NCBI RefSeq assembly: GCF_003946165.1
Contig: NZ_RHOI01000002.1
Coordinates: 84,535 to 148,534, forward strand
DNA: 64,000 nucleotides
Source of the DNA: Lacticaseibacillus baoqingensis
GTDB lineage: Bacteria; Bacillota; Bacilli; Lactobacillales; Lactobacillaceae
Reading direction: 5' to 3'
In this document: positions 45,479-53,829 of the stretch, one piece after another
Layout: each line of letters opens with the position of its first letter
Position numbering within the stretch: position 1 is the first letter of the stretch
The notes under the pieces: generated by a model
The model's database searches: none
What the model saw: only the letters and a program-made list of their open reading frames with translations
What the model was told of the DNA's origin: nothing
Translations under genes and position numbers: made by a program

Positions 45479-46624
45479 GTGGAAGCAGTACATTTTGGTG
45501 CAGGTAATATTGGTCGCGGGTTCATTGGGGAAACGCTGGCTGCTAACGGCTTCAAGATCAATTTCGTCGATGTGAATGAAACCATCATCGACGCCTTGAA
45601 CCAACGCGGTGAATATACGATCACCTTAGCCGCTCCTGGCGAAGGTAAGATCCATGTTGAAAACGTGGATGGGATCAACAACGGCAAGGATCCAGAGGCC
45701 GTTGTCAAAGCGATCGCGCAAGCCGATTTGGTCACCACCGCCATTGGCCCAAAGATCTTGCCGTTCATTGCCCCGCTGATCGCGCAAGGTATTGAAGCGC
45801 GCCAAGCTGCTGGTTCAAAGGCCCCGATCGATGTGGTCGCTTGCGAAAACATGATCGGCGGTTCCCAGTTCTTGAAGGAACAAGTTTATGACAAATTGGC
45901 CGACGGCGCCAAGGCGTATGCGGATGAATATATTGGCTTCCCTAACGCTGCGGTTGACCGGATCGTGCCGATCCAACACCATGATGATCCTTTGGCAGTC
46001 TCTGTTGAAGACTTCAAGGAATGGGTCATCGATGAAAGCCAAATGAAGAATGCGGCAGTTAAGTTGGATTCTGTCCACTATGTCCCAGACTTGGAACCAT
46101 ACATCGAACGCAAGCTGTTTTCTGTGAATACCGGTCATGCTACCACGGCTTATACCGGCAAGTACTTGGGTTACACCACGATCGGTGATGCGGTTAAGGA
46201 TGAGAAGGTCTTGAAGCAGGCTGAAGGGGCTTTGGCAGAAACACGCAGCCTCTTGTTAGCAGAATTCAGCAACTTCACTGAAGACGACTTGGCCAAGTAC
46301 CAAGCTTCTGTAGTCAACCGCTTCAAAAACCCGTATATCTCCGATGATATTTCTCGCGTTGCGCGCACTCCGATCCGCAAGCTGGGCTTCAACGAACGCT
46401 TCATTCGCCCGATCCGCGAACTCAAGGCGCATAATCTCAGCTACAAGACCTTGCTTGATACCGTGGGCATGATCTTCCGCTATGATGAACCTAACGATGA
46501 TGAATCCGTTAAGTTGCAAGCACTCTTGAAGGAAAAGCCATTAGTTGACGTGATCAAAGAAGTCACCAGCTTGAAAGACGAAGATTTGATCGCTGAGATT
46601 AAAGCCAGCGTCGAAAGCAAGTAA
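45479..46624 (+). CDS. mtlD: Mannitol-1-phosphate 5-dehydrogenase
   Basis: A 381-aa NAD-dependent enzyme making fructose 6-phosphate. It starts [20 protein letters not shown], the family N-terminus, at GTG 45479 after GAGGTTGAG. A TTG three codons earlier would overlap mtlF. It keeps [14 protein letters not shown] and the [18 protein letters not shown] active-site region. Last gene of the operon. Confidence 0.96.
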   Translation: MEAVHFGAGNIGRGFIGETLAANGFKINFVDVNETIIDALNQRGEYTITLAAPGEGKIHVENVDGINNGKDPEAVVKAIAQADLVTTAIGPKILPFIAPLIAQGIEARQAAGSKAPIDVVACENMIGGSQFLKEQVYDKLADGAKAYADEYIGFPNAAVDRIVPIQHHDDPLAVSVEDFKEWVIDESQMKNAAVKLDSVHYVPDLEPYIERKLFSVNTGHATTAYTGKYLGYTTIGDAVKDEKVLKQAEGALAETRSLLLAEFSNFTEDDLAKYQASVVNRFKNPYISDDISRVARTPIRKLGFNERFIRPIRELKAHNLSYKTLLDTVGMIFRYDEPNDDESVKLQALLKEKPLVDVIKEVTSLKDEDLIAEIKASVESK

Positions 46625-46648
46625 CCAAAATAAATCATTCCTACACGC

Positions 46649-46680
46649 AAACAGGCGTCCTCGTGAGAGGACGCCTGTTT
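46649..46680. terminator. Terminator of the mannitol operon
   Basis: A 14-bp perfect stem AAACAGGCGTCCTC/GAGGACGCCTGTTT with loop GTGA. The hydrolase gene converges on it. Confidence 0.87.
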
Positions 46681-46693
46681 CGTTTGCCTATGA

Positions 46694-47641
46694 TCAAACT
46701 GATGCATGCATGGCACTGAAGTAAGGTTGGATGAATTTGGCGATGTGGTCGCGGTAGGCTTGCGGATCGACCCAGTAGCTTTCGGCGTGGATCGCGTTGG
46801 GCACCAGCCATAGTGCTTTAGGGCCGGCGCTGGCAGCAAAGTTTTGCTGACCCATCCAAGTCGGCACGTACACGTCTTTTTGCCCATGGATCACCAACAG
46901 CGGCCGCTGATTGCGGTGCAAGGCGGCTTCGACATCCACAGCACTGATGAAAAAGCCCAGCCGGCGGTAGTTGATAAAACTTGCTAGTGGCACTAATGGG
47001 CGCTTAGGCAGATGAAAAAGTTCGTGGATCAAGTAGGATAATTCATCATCTAAGCTGGTGTACCCACAATCTTCGACGATGGCTTTGACTTGTTGCGGCA
47101 ACGTGGGTTCGCCAGCAACCAAGCTGACGGTGGCGCCGCCCATGCTGGTGCCAAACAACAACAGTTCGCAATCTGTACCGAGATAGTGCACCATTTTTTG
47201 CAGCCACTTGAGGTAATCTAGCCGGTCTAACCAGCCGAAACTGATATAAGTGCCATCAGATTGTCCATGGCCGCGGTCATCTGGCAAAAGTACGGAAAAG
47301 CCCAGATCGTAAAACATATGCGCGTAGTTGCTCATCGTGATGCCAGTGCCTTTGTACCCATGCCCGATGATCACCGCTTGCTTGCTATGAGGATGTTCCA
47401 GCCATAATGCGGCTAGATGCTGGTCATCTGCGGTATCAAGATGCCAGACAGCCGGCCGTTGCGATGCGACCCAATCGACATGGCGATAGTAATCAGTGGC
47501 GTATTTTTGCATGGCATCACTGGCATCAGGGACGTAGTTGATCCGCTTGAAGGCATAAGTGTAGAGTTTTTCTGCGGCAGCGAGGGTGCCGGCAGTCAAT
47601 AATAGCGGCGCAGTCGCGCCGAAAAGTCGACTTTTTTTCAA
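46694..47641 (-). CDS. Alpha/beta hydrolase (YqkD/DUF-type), membrane-anchored
   Basis: A 315-aa hydrolase. The N-terminal hydrophobic stretch (LFGATAPLLLTAGTLAAAEKL) may anchor it. The core has IIGHGYKGTG, DDRGHGQSDG, the nucleophile elbow FGTSMGGATVSL, VIHGQKDVYVP with the acid, and the catalytic His in NAIHAES. It starts at TTG 47641, 7 bp after AAAGGA and 4 bp after the phosphatase stop, so the two are coupled. The substrate is unknown. Confidence 0.87.
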   Translation of the reverse strand: MKKSRLFGATAPLLLTAGTLAAAEKLYTYAFKRINYVPDASDAMQKYATDYYRHVDWVASQRPAVWHLDTADDQHLAALWLEHPHSKQAVIIGHGYKGTGITMSNYAHMFYDLGFSVLLPDDRGHGQSDGTYISFGWLDRLDYLKWLQKMVHYLGTDCELLLFGTSMGGATVSLVAGEPTLPQQVKAIVEDCGYTSLDDELSYLIHELFHLPKRPLVPLASFINYRRLGFFISAVDVEAALHRNQRPLLVIHGQKDVYVPTWMGQQNFAASAGPKALWLVPNAIHAESYWVDPQAYRDHIAKFIQPYFSAMHASV

Positions 47642-47645
47642 ATTA

Positions 47646-48440
47646 TCAGTCCTTTGGTTCGGGGTCGTCAGTGAGGTAGAGTTGACGCAAGTCAGTGAGG
47701 TCACCTGCGGAAAAATGCAGCTGCTTTTGCAAGTAGTTTGGCCAGTCGCCATATTCTTTGGCGATCAGCCGGGAAACGGCATCATAGTTGCTGGTTTCAG
47801 CTTGGTGGGCGTTCATTTGGTTGACGAAATGATCAGCACCGTGGCGCAAGTCCGCTTGGGCCATTTGCTCAGGGGCTTCCAACACCAAATTCGTCAGCAA
47901 ATAATCTTCACGCATGACCGGTGCGCTAACGCCAAGCGCACCTTGGATCATCATCGCGGCAATACCGGTGCGGTCTTTGCCGGCGGTGCAGTGAAATAAT
48001 AAGCTGGTGTCTGGCTGGGTATTGCGCAATAACAGCGCGATCAGCTGCTGATAGGCGGCATTGGCGTGGCTATCTGTCAGCATTTGGCCATAGGTATTGG
48101 CCATTATGGTTTCAAGATCGTTGTCACCGCGGAGTTTATCCCGCAAGCGTTTGAACAAGCTTGGCCGGTCAACGAAAGGGTAAACGGGCAACTGTTGGTA
48201 GCGGATCGCTTGAGGGATCCGATCAGGGCGAGTTTGGGTCTCGTTGTCACTGCGAAAATCCACGTCGAAGCGGACGCCATAAGCGACCAATGCCTGGCCG
48301 TCAGCAGGTTCAAGATAGCCTAACGTGCCAGAGCGCAAAAGTTTGCGCCAAGCCAAATAGCGGCCGTCTTCGGTGGGATAGCCGCCGAGTTCGCGCAGAT
48401 TGATCGCATGAGGAATGGGTAATAATCGTTCGGGTCGCAT
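47646..48440 (-). CDS. Tyrosine/serine-type protein phosphatase (LipA/IphP family)
   Basis: A 264-aa dual-specificity-like phosphatase of the bacterial PF13350 family. NLRELGGYPTEDGRYL lies at the N-terminus and the active-site P-loop HCTAGKDRTG (Cys-x5-Arg) past mid-protein. ATG 48440 follows TGGAGG. Forms a two-gene operon with the alpha/beta hydrolase. Substrates could be proteins or phosphoinositides. Confidence 0.9.
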   Translation of the reverse strand: MRPERLLPIPHAINLRELGGYPTEDGRYLAWRKLLRSGTLGYLEPADGQALVAYGVRFDVDFRSDNETQTRPDRIPQAIRYQQLPVYPFVDRPSLFKRLRDKLRGDNDLETIMANTYGQMLTDSHANAAYQQLIALLLRNTQPDTSLLFHCTAGKDRTGIAAMMIQGALGVSAPVMREDYLLTNLVLEAPEQMAQADLRHGADHFVNQMNAHQAETSNYDAVSRLIAKEYGDWPNYLQKQLHFSAGDLTDLRQLYLTDDPEPKD

Positions 48441-48492
48441 GCTAAAACCTCCATTGTTGCCCTCATTATACACGAATCTCGACCGTAAAATG

Positions 48493-48521
48493 TTTTCACA
48501 CTGCCGTAAATTGCGTATAAT
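48493..48521 (+). promoter_or_regulatory. Promoter of prs
   Basis: TTTTCA (48493-48498), 17 bp, TATAAT (48516-48521), 33 bp before the prs start. Confidence 0.7.
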
Positions 48522-48554
48522 AAAGGCATCATAAGTCAACAATAAGGAGAAATC

Positions 48555-49487
48555 ATGGCGGGACTGAAACTATTTTCATTGAACGGGAACAAACCGTTGG
48601 CACAACGGATCGCAGCAGAGCTGGGGATGCCACTGTCACCAGCATCTGTGAAGCATTTTGCTGACGGGGAGATTCAGATCGACTTGGATGACTCTGTGCG
48701 TGGTGCAGACGTCTATGTGATCCAGCCGGTGTCTGACCCGGTCAACGAAAACTTCATGGAGTTAATGATCATGATCGATGCCTTGCGGCGAGCAAGTGCA
48801 CATCATATCAATGTGGTCGTGCCTTATTATGGTTATGCACGGGCGGATCGCAAGGCCCGTTCGCGTGAACCGATCACGGCGAAGCTGGTGGCTAATCTCT
48901 TACAAATGGATGGCATCGACCGGATCGTGACCGTCGATCTGCACGCCGATCAGCTGCAAGGCTTCTTCGATGTTCCCGTTGATCACCTCAAGACGGTGGC
49001 CTTGTTTGGCCGGTATTTCCGCAATCTGAAGCTGGGTGCAGAAACCGTCGTGGTGGCGCCTGATCATAGCGGGACCAAGCATGCGCGGCAGTTGGCGGAG
49101 TTGTTAGGTTTGCCGATCGCGATTGTGGATAAGCGCGACGTGAATGGTGCTGCCGGGGTGATCGGGAATGTTACCGGCAAGCATGCGATCATCGTCGATG
49201 ATATGATCGACACTGGAACGCGGGTCAGCGAGTCGGTTGGGGCCTTACAAGATGCTGGGGCAAAAGATATCTATGCGGCAGCCACGCATGCCGTTTTGTC
49301 GCGTGGCGCGGCGACACGGTTAGGCAAGCTGCCATTGAAGCAGATCGTGTTGACAGATACCATCGAAATGCCTGCTGAAAAGCGGCTGCCAAACATGCAG
49401 ATCTTGTCTGTTGGGCCGATGATCGGCCAAGCGATCGAATTGATCGCGACGAATCAGTCGATCCACCCGCTGTTTGATCTGGATTAA
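48555..49487 (+). CDS. prs: Ribose-phosphate pyrophosphokinase
   Basis: A 310-aa class I PRPP synthase. The flexible loop YYGYARADRKARSREPITAK, the metal/pyrophosphate site VDLHADQLQGFF and the PRPP loop IIVDDMIDTGT are all present. AAGGAG precedes the ATG. Lactobacilli often have two prs genes, and which copy this is cannot be told here. Confidence 0.96.
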   Translation: MAGLKLFSLNGNKPLAQRIAAELGMPLSPASVKHFADGEIQIDLDDSVRGADVYVIQPVSDPVNENFMELMIMIDALRRASAHHINVVVPYYGYARADRKARSREPITAKLVANLLQMDGIDRIVTVDLHADQLQGFFDVPVDHLKTVALFGRYFRNLKLGAETVVVAPDHSGTKHARQLAELLGLPIAIVDKRDVNGAAGVIGNVTGKHAIIVDDMIDTGTRVSESVGALQDAGAKDIYAAATHAVLSRGAATRLGKLPLKQIVLTDTIEMPAEKRLPNMQILSVGPMIGQAIELIATNQSIHPLFDLD

Positions 49488-49497
49488 AATGACCGCG

Positions 49498-49524
49498 AAA
49501 AACCGGCTGCGGCCGGTTTTTTTT
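49498..49524 (+). terminator. Terminator of prs
   Basis: AAAACCGGC-TGCG-GCCGGTTTT followed by further Ts. Confidence 0.88.
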
Positions 49525-49535
49525 GCCCAAAAGTC

Positions 49536-49564
49536 TTGCGTCAGTAGGGGTTGCATGCTATGAT
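49536..49564 (+). promoter_or_regulatory. Promoter of the first tRNA-Lys
   Basis: TTGCGT (49536-49541), 17 bp, TATGAT (49559-49564), 28 bp before the tRNA. Confidence 0.65.
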
Positions 49565-49592
49565 ATTTAAGTCGTTAAGCGACATATCACAT

Positions 49593-49665
49593 GGGTGGTT
49601 AGCTCAGCTGGCAGAGCAACGGACTCTTAATCCGTGGGTCCAGGGTTCGATCCCCTGACCACCCA
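49593..49665 (+). tRNA. tRNA-Lys (anticodon CTT)
   Basis: 73 nt folding as a cloverleaf: acceptor GGGTGGT/ACCACCC, D arm GCTC/GAGC, anticodon stem ACGGA/TCCGT with loop CTCTTAA (CTT), T arm CCAGG-GTTCGAT-CCCTGG-like and discriminator A. CCA is not encoded. Identical to the copy at 55389. Confidence 0.97.
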
Positions 49666-49678
49666 TCAGAGGTTTACC

Positions 49679-49725
49679 AAATAGGTGTTGATCGTGATTC
49701 ATTTAGCGGTCAGCACCTATTTTTT
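49679..49725 (+). terminator. Terminator after the first tRNA-Lys
   Basis: AATAGGTGTTGATC and GGTCAGCACCTATT form a stem with a 14-nt loop, followed by T6. Confidence 0.75.
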
Positions 49726-49857
49726 GCGCTGAAGTTGCCTGCCTATTGGTGGTGCAGACAAAAACCCCAAGTCAACACTTGGGAAGCGGGACATTTCGAA
49801 GGTTGAAGGTGGACTGATCAACGATCGATCATCCCCTGGTACACGACCAAAGCGGAG

Positions 49858-50155
49858 TACCTGTTTAAAGCCGAGAACCTGCAGTTTGACCTAGGTCATT
49901 CATACGCCATCGTCGACCAGTCCGGCTCTGGCGAGACAACGATGGTTTCGCTATTAGCTGGGCTGGACACACCTAAGGCTGGCACGATCAAAATTGACGG
50001 CCAAGACATCACCGAGATCGGCTTGACCAACTACCGCCGGCGCAAAGTCAGCGTCGTTTTTCAGGCGTTTAATTTGTTCAACTACATGTCGCCTTAGAAA
50101 ATCTGATGACTGCCATGGCCATCACCAAAGCGAAGCGTGCAGGTAATCAAGGCTG
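49858..50155 (+). pseudogene. Decayed ABC transporter ATP-binding protein fragment
   Basis: Translation from 49858 gives an ABC ATPase N-terminal third (LFKAENLQFDLGHSYAIVDQ, LLAGLDTPKAGTIKIDGQDI, VVFQAFNLFNYM). No start or SD is seen, the Walker A Lys is Glu (SGSGETT), and a stop falls after NYMSP. The next frame continues with LENLMTAMAITKAKR before stopping, a frameshift. The signature, Walker B and permease are missing. It resembles the LolD/BceA-like export ATPases. Confidence 0.8.
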
Positions 50156-50177
50156 AATTGTAAGCTGATCAGCTATC

Positions 50178-50201
50178 GAGGCTGAGACACAACGCGGTTT
50201 T
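50178..50201 (+). repeat. Short intergenic repeat, copy 1
   Basis: The segment beginning GAGGCTGAGACACAACGCGG and ending TTTT recurs at 52353-52376 with 3 mismatches in 24 bp. Both copies lie in intergenic DNA just after gene ends. It probably belongs to a dispersed lactobacillar repeat. Confidence 0.5.
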
Positions 50202-50268
50202 GTCATGGGTGTTGTTTTGCAGAATGCGGATAGACATGATGTCTTGGTCACATCAAAGACGCGATGGC

Positions 50269-50299
50269 AAAAAAGCAGGCGCAAACGCGCCTGCTTTTC
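50269..50299 (-). terminator. Terminator of the YwlG-like gene
   Basis: On the minus strand AAAGCAGGCGCGTTTGCGCCTGCTTTTTT, a 10-bp GC stem with a T6 tail, 17 bp after the stop. Confidence 0.88.
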
Positions 50300-50315
50300 G
50301 GTAGCTAATGAGCGG

Positions 50316-50861
50316 TTATTGGTATTGTGCACGTTGGCCGCCGATGTATTTAGGCCGTGAGCGCAATGCCGTGACATGGGCGCTGCCAAGTGTGTCAAGC
50401 GTGGGGCGAACAGGGACTTGCACGAACTTGACGTGCATGCCAATACTGGTGTCGCCGATATCGATACCGGCTTCAGCTTGGATGTGTTCCACCTCGACAG
50501 GTTCGTCAAAATGCTTAAAGGCCGCCATTGAACAAGATCCGCCGGCGTGTAAAGCCGGAACCACATTGACGATCTCATAGCCGCGCGCGATTGCCACGCG
50601 CCGCTCGAGCGCGCACGCTCGGTTGATGTGTTCGCAACCTTGAACGGCCAAGTCGATGCCTTGCGGACGCAACACGTCCAATAGTGTCGTCACGATCCAG
50701 TCGCCGACTTCAGGATTGGACGCCTTGCCGATCTTGCCGCCAACCACTTCGCTGGTGGTACAACCAAGCACAAATAAATCGCCTTGATGCAACTTGGCGG
50801 CGGCTAAGACGTCGTCGATGATTTGGTGCAACTGCGTTTGCAGCGTTTCTTTTGCAAGCAT
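50316..50861 (-). CDS. TIGR01440/DUF436 (YwlG-like) protein
   Basis: A 181-aa protein of a conserved Firmicute family of unknown function. Typical segments are [53 protein letters not shown] and [20 protein letters not shown]. Conserved Cys/His residues hint at metal or thiol chemistry, but no activity is established. ATG 50861 follows AGAGGTGAT. The open frame runs 66 codons further upstream without an SD. Confidence 0.88.
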   Translation of the reverse strand: MLAKETLQTQLHQIIDDVLAAAKLHQGDLFVLGCTTSEVVGGKIGKASNPEVGDWIVTTLLDVLRPQGIDLAVQGCEHINRACALERRVAIARGYEIVNVVPALHAGGSCSMAAFKHFDEPVEVEHIQAEAGIDIGDTSIGMHVKFVQVPVRPTLDTLGSAHVTALRSRPKYIGGQRAQYQ

Positions 50862-50942
50862 GTGATCACCTCTGCCGCTATTGTACCGCAGACAAGTGAC
50901 CCGTACCAAAACTGCAACTTCTTGCAAGTTTGGGTGAATCAA

Positions 50943-50990
50943 TTGTTCAACTCCGAGCATCGTGTTATAACACAGTAGAAAGCGCTTTCT
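50943..50990 (+). promoter_or_regulatory. Promoter and LacI/CcpA-type operator of the NRAMP-like gene
   Basis: TTGTTC (50943-50948), 16 bp, TTATAA (50965-50970). AGAAAGCGCTTTCT (50977-50990), a perfect 14-bp palindrome centred on CG, sits at the expected transcription start. It is like a cre but with A1/T14 instead of T1/A14, and similar to sites before the lyase and lacI genes downstream. Confidence 0.65.
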
Positions 50991-51082
50991 TAATAGTGCT
51001 TGCAGGGTTGGCTGCCCGATAAGTTGGTTACTGACAGATCGCCACGATTCGTAGATCATGCAAACGAGAGGTGGCTAATGTC

Positions 51083-52345
51083 ATGGACAAGACAAAGGTT
51101 ATGAGGATTGCAAATGCACAAGAGACCCCGGTAAAAAGTTCGCGGTTACCATTACGACAGTTGATCAAGAAAATCGGACCCAGTATAATCCTTACCGGGA
51201 TCGTATTAGGGCCAGGATCGATCACTACCGCAGCTATGTTAGGGTCTAGTTATGGTTATTCGATGTTGTGGTTGCTGTTGCCGATCGCGTTTATGGGCAT
51301 TGCGTTTATGATGACGACGTATCGCGTCACCGTGATGACTGGGATGCCGACGATCGCTGCGATCCGCCATTATTATGGGAAGTGGCCGGCGATCTTAGTG
51401 GGGGTAACGACATTTTTATCCTGTCTCTTCTTTACGATCGGCAATATTTCTGGGACTGGTGCCGGTGTGAGTTTGATCTTTGGGATCGACTGGCGCTTAG
51501 GGGCCTTGATCATGATCGCGATCATGTTGTACTGCTATTTTTCTAAAGGCGTTTATGGCAAAGTGGAAAAAATCTCTGGCATCTGTGTGCTGGCGATGAT
51601 CGCAGCGTTTTATGCGACGCTAGTGGCCACTGGCGGCCCGGATTGGGGCCAAGTCGGTCATGGGCTGACCACTTTTTCCGCGCCAGCCGGCAGTTTAGTG
51701 GCTGCGTTGGGCTTTATTGCCACGAGCTGCTCGATCACGGCCAGCATGTACGGGACGTATCTTGGCGGTGAGAAAAAATGGCGCAAAGAAGATTACTTCA
51801 ATGGCGCAATGATCACCGATGCGGTTTCACACGTCTTTGAAGTGGTGTTGATCAGTGGCGCGATCGTCTTAGTCGGCGCCATCGTGTTGAACCCGATGCA
51901 CGCCAAAATTGCCTCCAGCAGCGACTTGGCTGCGCTGATCAAACCTGTGATGGGGAATGCGGCGAACATCGTCATGGGGGTCGCATTATTAGGCGCTGGG
52001 TTTGCTGCATTGTTAGGCAACACCCAACGGGGCATGGTCTTTTTGAATGCCGGTTTTGGCAAGTCAACGGCGTTAGAGTCGCGCAGCATTCGCTATGGAT
52101 CTTTGGGGATCTTGGTGGCAGCGGCGATCGTGGCCTTTCTTTATGGCGGCTCCCCAGTGCAGTTGATTTACATCGCCAACGTTGCGACTTCCATTTCGAC
52201 GCCAGTCGCCGGCTTCTTCATTTGTTTATTGATCTTCCGCAAAGAAGTCAATCAAGAACAAGGCTATCGCCCACCACGGTTGTTGCAAGCCGCGATGGTA
52301 GTCAGTTATCTGTTCAATATTGTGTTGATCATTTTCGCATTTTGA
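51083..52345 (+). CDS. Divergent NRAMP-like transporter lacking DPGN and MPH motifs
   Basis: A 420-aa membrane protein with about 11 TM helices, NRAMP (PF01566)-like in overall pattern. In TM1 the metal-binding DPGN is GPGS (VLGPGSITTAAMLGSSYGYS), and the TM6 MPH is absent (FIATSCSITASMYGTYLGGE). The known manganese site is therefore not conserved, unlike in MntH at 1.8 kb. With a lyase and LacI gene next door it may carry an organic or different ionic substrate. ATG 51083 follows GAGAGGTGG by 6 bp. A GTG four codons earlier overlaps the SD. Confidence 0.82.
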   Translation: MDKTKVMRIANAQETPVKSSRLPLRQLIKKIGPSIILTGIVLGPGSITTAAMLGSSYGYSMLWLLLPIAFMGIAFMMTTYRVTVMTGMPTIAAIRHYYGKWPAILVGVTTFLSCLFFTIGNISGTGAGVSLIFGIDWRLGALIMIAIMLYCYFSKGVYGKVEKISGICVLAMIAAFYATLVATGGPDWGQVGHGLTTFSAPAGSLVAALGFIATSCSITASMYGTYLGGEKKWRKEDYFNGAMITDAVSHVFEVVLISGAIVLVGAIVLNPMHAKIASSSDLAALIKPVMGNAANIVMGVALLGAGFAALLGNTQRGMVFLNAGFGKSTALESRSIRYGSLGILVAAAIVAFLYGGSPVQLIYIANVATSISTPVAGFFICLLIFRKEVNQEQGYRPPRLLQAAMVVSYLFNIVLIIFAF

Positions 52346-52352
52346 TTTTAGT

Positions 52353-52376
52353 GAGGCTCAGACACAAAGAGGTTTT
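52353..52376 (+). repeat. Short intergenic repeat, copy 2
   Basis: GAGGCTCAGACACAAAGAGG followed by TTTT, the partner of the copy at 50178. It lies 8 bp after the NRAMP-like gene. Confidence 0.5.
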
Positions 52377-52390
52377 AGCTTCAGACGCAA

Positions 52391-52446
52391 GCGCCTTGAG
52401 GCTGCGATTCGTTTTTTAGAATCGCGGTTTCAAGGCGTTTTTGTTG
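52391..52446 (+). terminator. Terminator of the NRAMP-like gene
   Basis: CGCCTTGAGGCTGCGATTC and GAATCGCGGTTTCAAGGCG form a long stem (two mismatches) around GTTTTTTA, followed by TTTTTG. Confidence 0.85.
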
Positions 52447-52605
52447 TTAGGCATGGGTTTGAATTCGGGCCCTGGTCTTTTTTTGATGTTATTCGCTGGT
52501 AAACCAAGGGGAGTTGCCAGGCACCAAAAGTTTTCTGCAAAGGATTGCAGAAAACCGGCGAAATGACCTGATAAAAACAACTTTATGCAGGTACTCGTCA
52601 AATCG

Positions 52606-52634
52606 TTGTATACGCTTTCTTTTGATGATATAAA
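52606..52634 (+). promoter_or_regulatory. Promoter and CG-centred operator of the DHDPS-like gene
   Basis: TTGTAT (52606-52611), 17 bp, TATAAA (52629-52634). TGTATACGCTTTCT (52607-52620) overlaps the -35 and spacer, the classic repression position, and resembles the sites at 50977 and 53768. The rest of the 52447-52605 spacer shows nothing supportable. Confidence 0.65.
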
Positions 52635-52711
52635 ATACTTGTCGATAGCGAAGGACATTCGCTTTCAGCGCGCGCATTCTATTTTAATCAATCAATGAGG
52701 AGTGAAGACTT

Positions 52712-53659
52712 ATGAGTAAGACCAAAACTTTCAACACGATTTTCCCTGCGATCTCTGTCCCGTTCAATGCCGATGAGACGATCAATGAACCGTTGTTGCG
52801 TAAGTATGTGAAGTGGCTGGCTTCTTTTGATGAGATCCAAGGATTGGTTGCCAATGGGCATACCGGCGAAGTGACCGGCTTGACGCGCGCAGAACGCAAG
52901 CGTGTCGTTGAGATCTGTGCCGATGAAGTCGGCGATGAATTGACCATTGTGTCTGGGATCAACTGTGAAAACACCAATGGCGCCATCGCCATGGCCCGCG
53001 ACGCCAAAGAAGCCGGTGCAGATGCGATCTTACTGATGCCGCCGCATATGTGGCTGCGGTTTGGGATGAACCCAGCAGCCCCATTCCAATTTGTCAAAGA
53101 TGTGGCTGAAGGCGCGGATATCGATATCATTATTCACCTTTATCCTGCAACGACCAAAGCCTTTTATCCAGTGGAAACCCTGGCGAAGATGTATAACGAG
53201 ATCGAGCATGTGAAGTGCATCAAGATGGGGACACGTGTCACTGCGATTTATGAACATGACATTCGCTACTTACGGGAAAACTGCCCAGGGATCTCTTTGA
53301 TCACTTGCCATGATGAAACTTTGTGCACGTCTTGGTTCCCAAAGATGGATGGGGCCTTGATCGGGTTTGCCGGCTGCGTGCCAGAAATCATTACTGCCGC
53401 TTGGAAAGATTACAAAGCCAACGCCCCGATCGATACCTTGCGGGAACATGCGGATAAGATCTATTACATTTCTCAAGCGATTTATGGCGGCGGCCAACCT
53501 TCTGGCGAAGCCCATGCCCGCTTGAAAGAAGCCCTGGTACAACGGGGGATCTTTGATAATGGCTTAATGCGCAAACCAGTATTGCCATTAGATCAATCGC
53601 AAAAAGATTGGATCAAGGCTGGCCTTGAAAAGAGTGGTGTGGGTAAAGTGCAACTGTAG
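52712..53659 (+). CDS. Dihydrodipicolinate synthase superfamily lyase
   Basis: A 315-aa (beta/alpha)8 class I aldolase of the DapA/NanA superfamily. The GxxGE region is NGHTGEVTGL, the catalytic Tyr is likely Y144 (IIHLYPATTK) and the Schiff-base Lys is K171 (VKCIKMGTR). The context lacks lysine-biosynthesis genes, and isolation with a transporter and LacI regulator suggests a catabolic keto-acid lyase rather than DapA. AGGAG precedes the ATG. It ends at a strong terminator. Confidence 0.88.
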   Translation: MSKTKTFNTIFPAISVPFNADETINEPLLRKYVKWLASFDEIQGLVANGHTGEVTGLTRAERKRVVEICADEVGDELTIVSGINCENTNGAIAMARDAKEAGADAILLMPPHMWLRFGMNPAAPFQFVKDVAEGADIDIIIHLYPATTKAFYPVETLAKMYNEIEHVKCIKMGTRVTAIYEHDIRYLRENCPGISLITCHDETLCTSWFPKMDGALIGFAGCVPEIITAAWKDYKANAPIDTLREHADKIYYISQAIYGGGQPSGEAHARLKEALVQRGIFDNGLMRKPVLPLDQSQKDWIKAGLEKSGVGKVQL

Positions 53660-53706
53660 GTGATCTGTGCACCAACTTATCAATAGCCCAGGTATCTTAC
53701 CTGATA

Positions 53707-53742
53707 AAACGACAGGCGCCCCAAACGGGGACTGTCGTTTTT
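53707..53742 (+). terminator. Terminator of the DHDPS-like gene
   Basis: AAACGACAG..CCCC-AAAC-GGGG..CTGTCGTTTTT, a bulged stem with a T5 tail. Confidence 0.87.
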
Positions 53743-53767
53743 GTTTGGTGATAATAGATAATCATTT

Positions 53768-53781
53768 AGAATACGTTTACA
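53768..53781 (+). promoter_or_regulatory. Putative autoregulatory operator of the LacI gene
   Basis: AGAATACGTTTACA is CG-centred and shares ATACG(C/T)TT with the lyase promoter site. TATAAT at 53793-53798 may be the -10. Confidence 0.5.
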
Positions 53782-53829
53782 ATAAGGAGTATAATAACGC
53801 CAAACGATTGGCGAAAGTGAGGCATTAAC

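Noticed and set aside
51083..52345. Second MntH manganese transporter
   Set aside because: The NRAMP fold is likely, but the DPGN and MPH metal motifs are absent, so the mntH name would mislead.
52712..53659. dapA (lysine biosynthesis)
   Set aside because: Superfamily membership is clear, but no other lysine or diaminopimelate genes are nearby and a LacI regulator with a transporter points to another lyase role.
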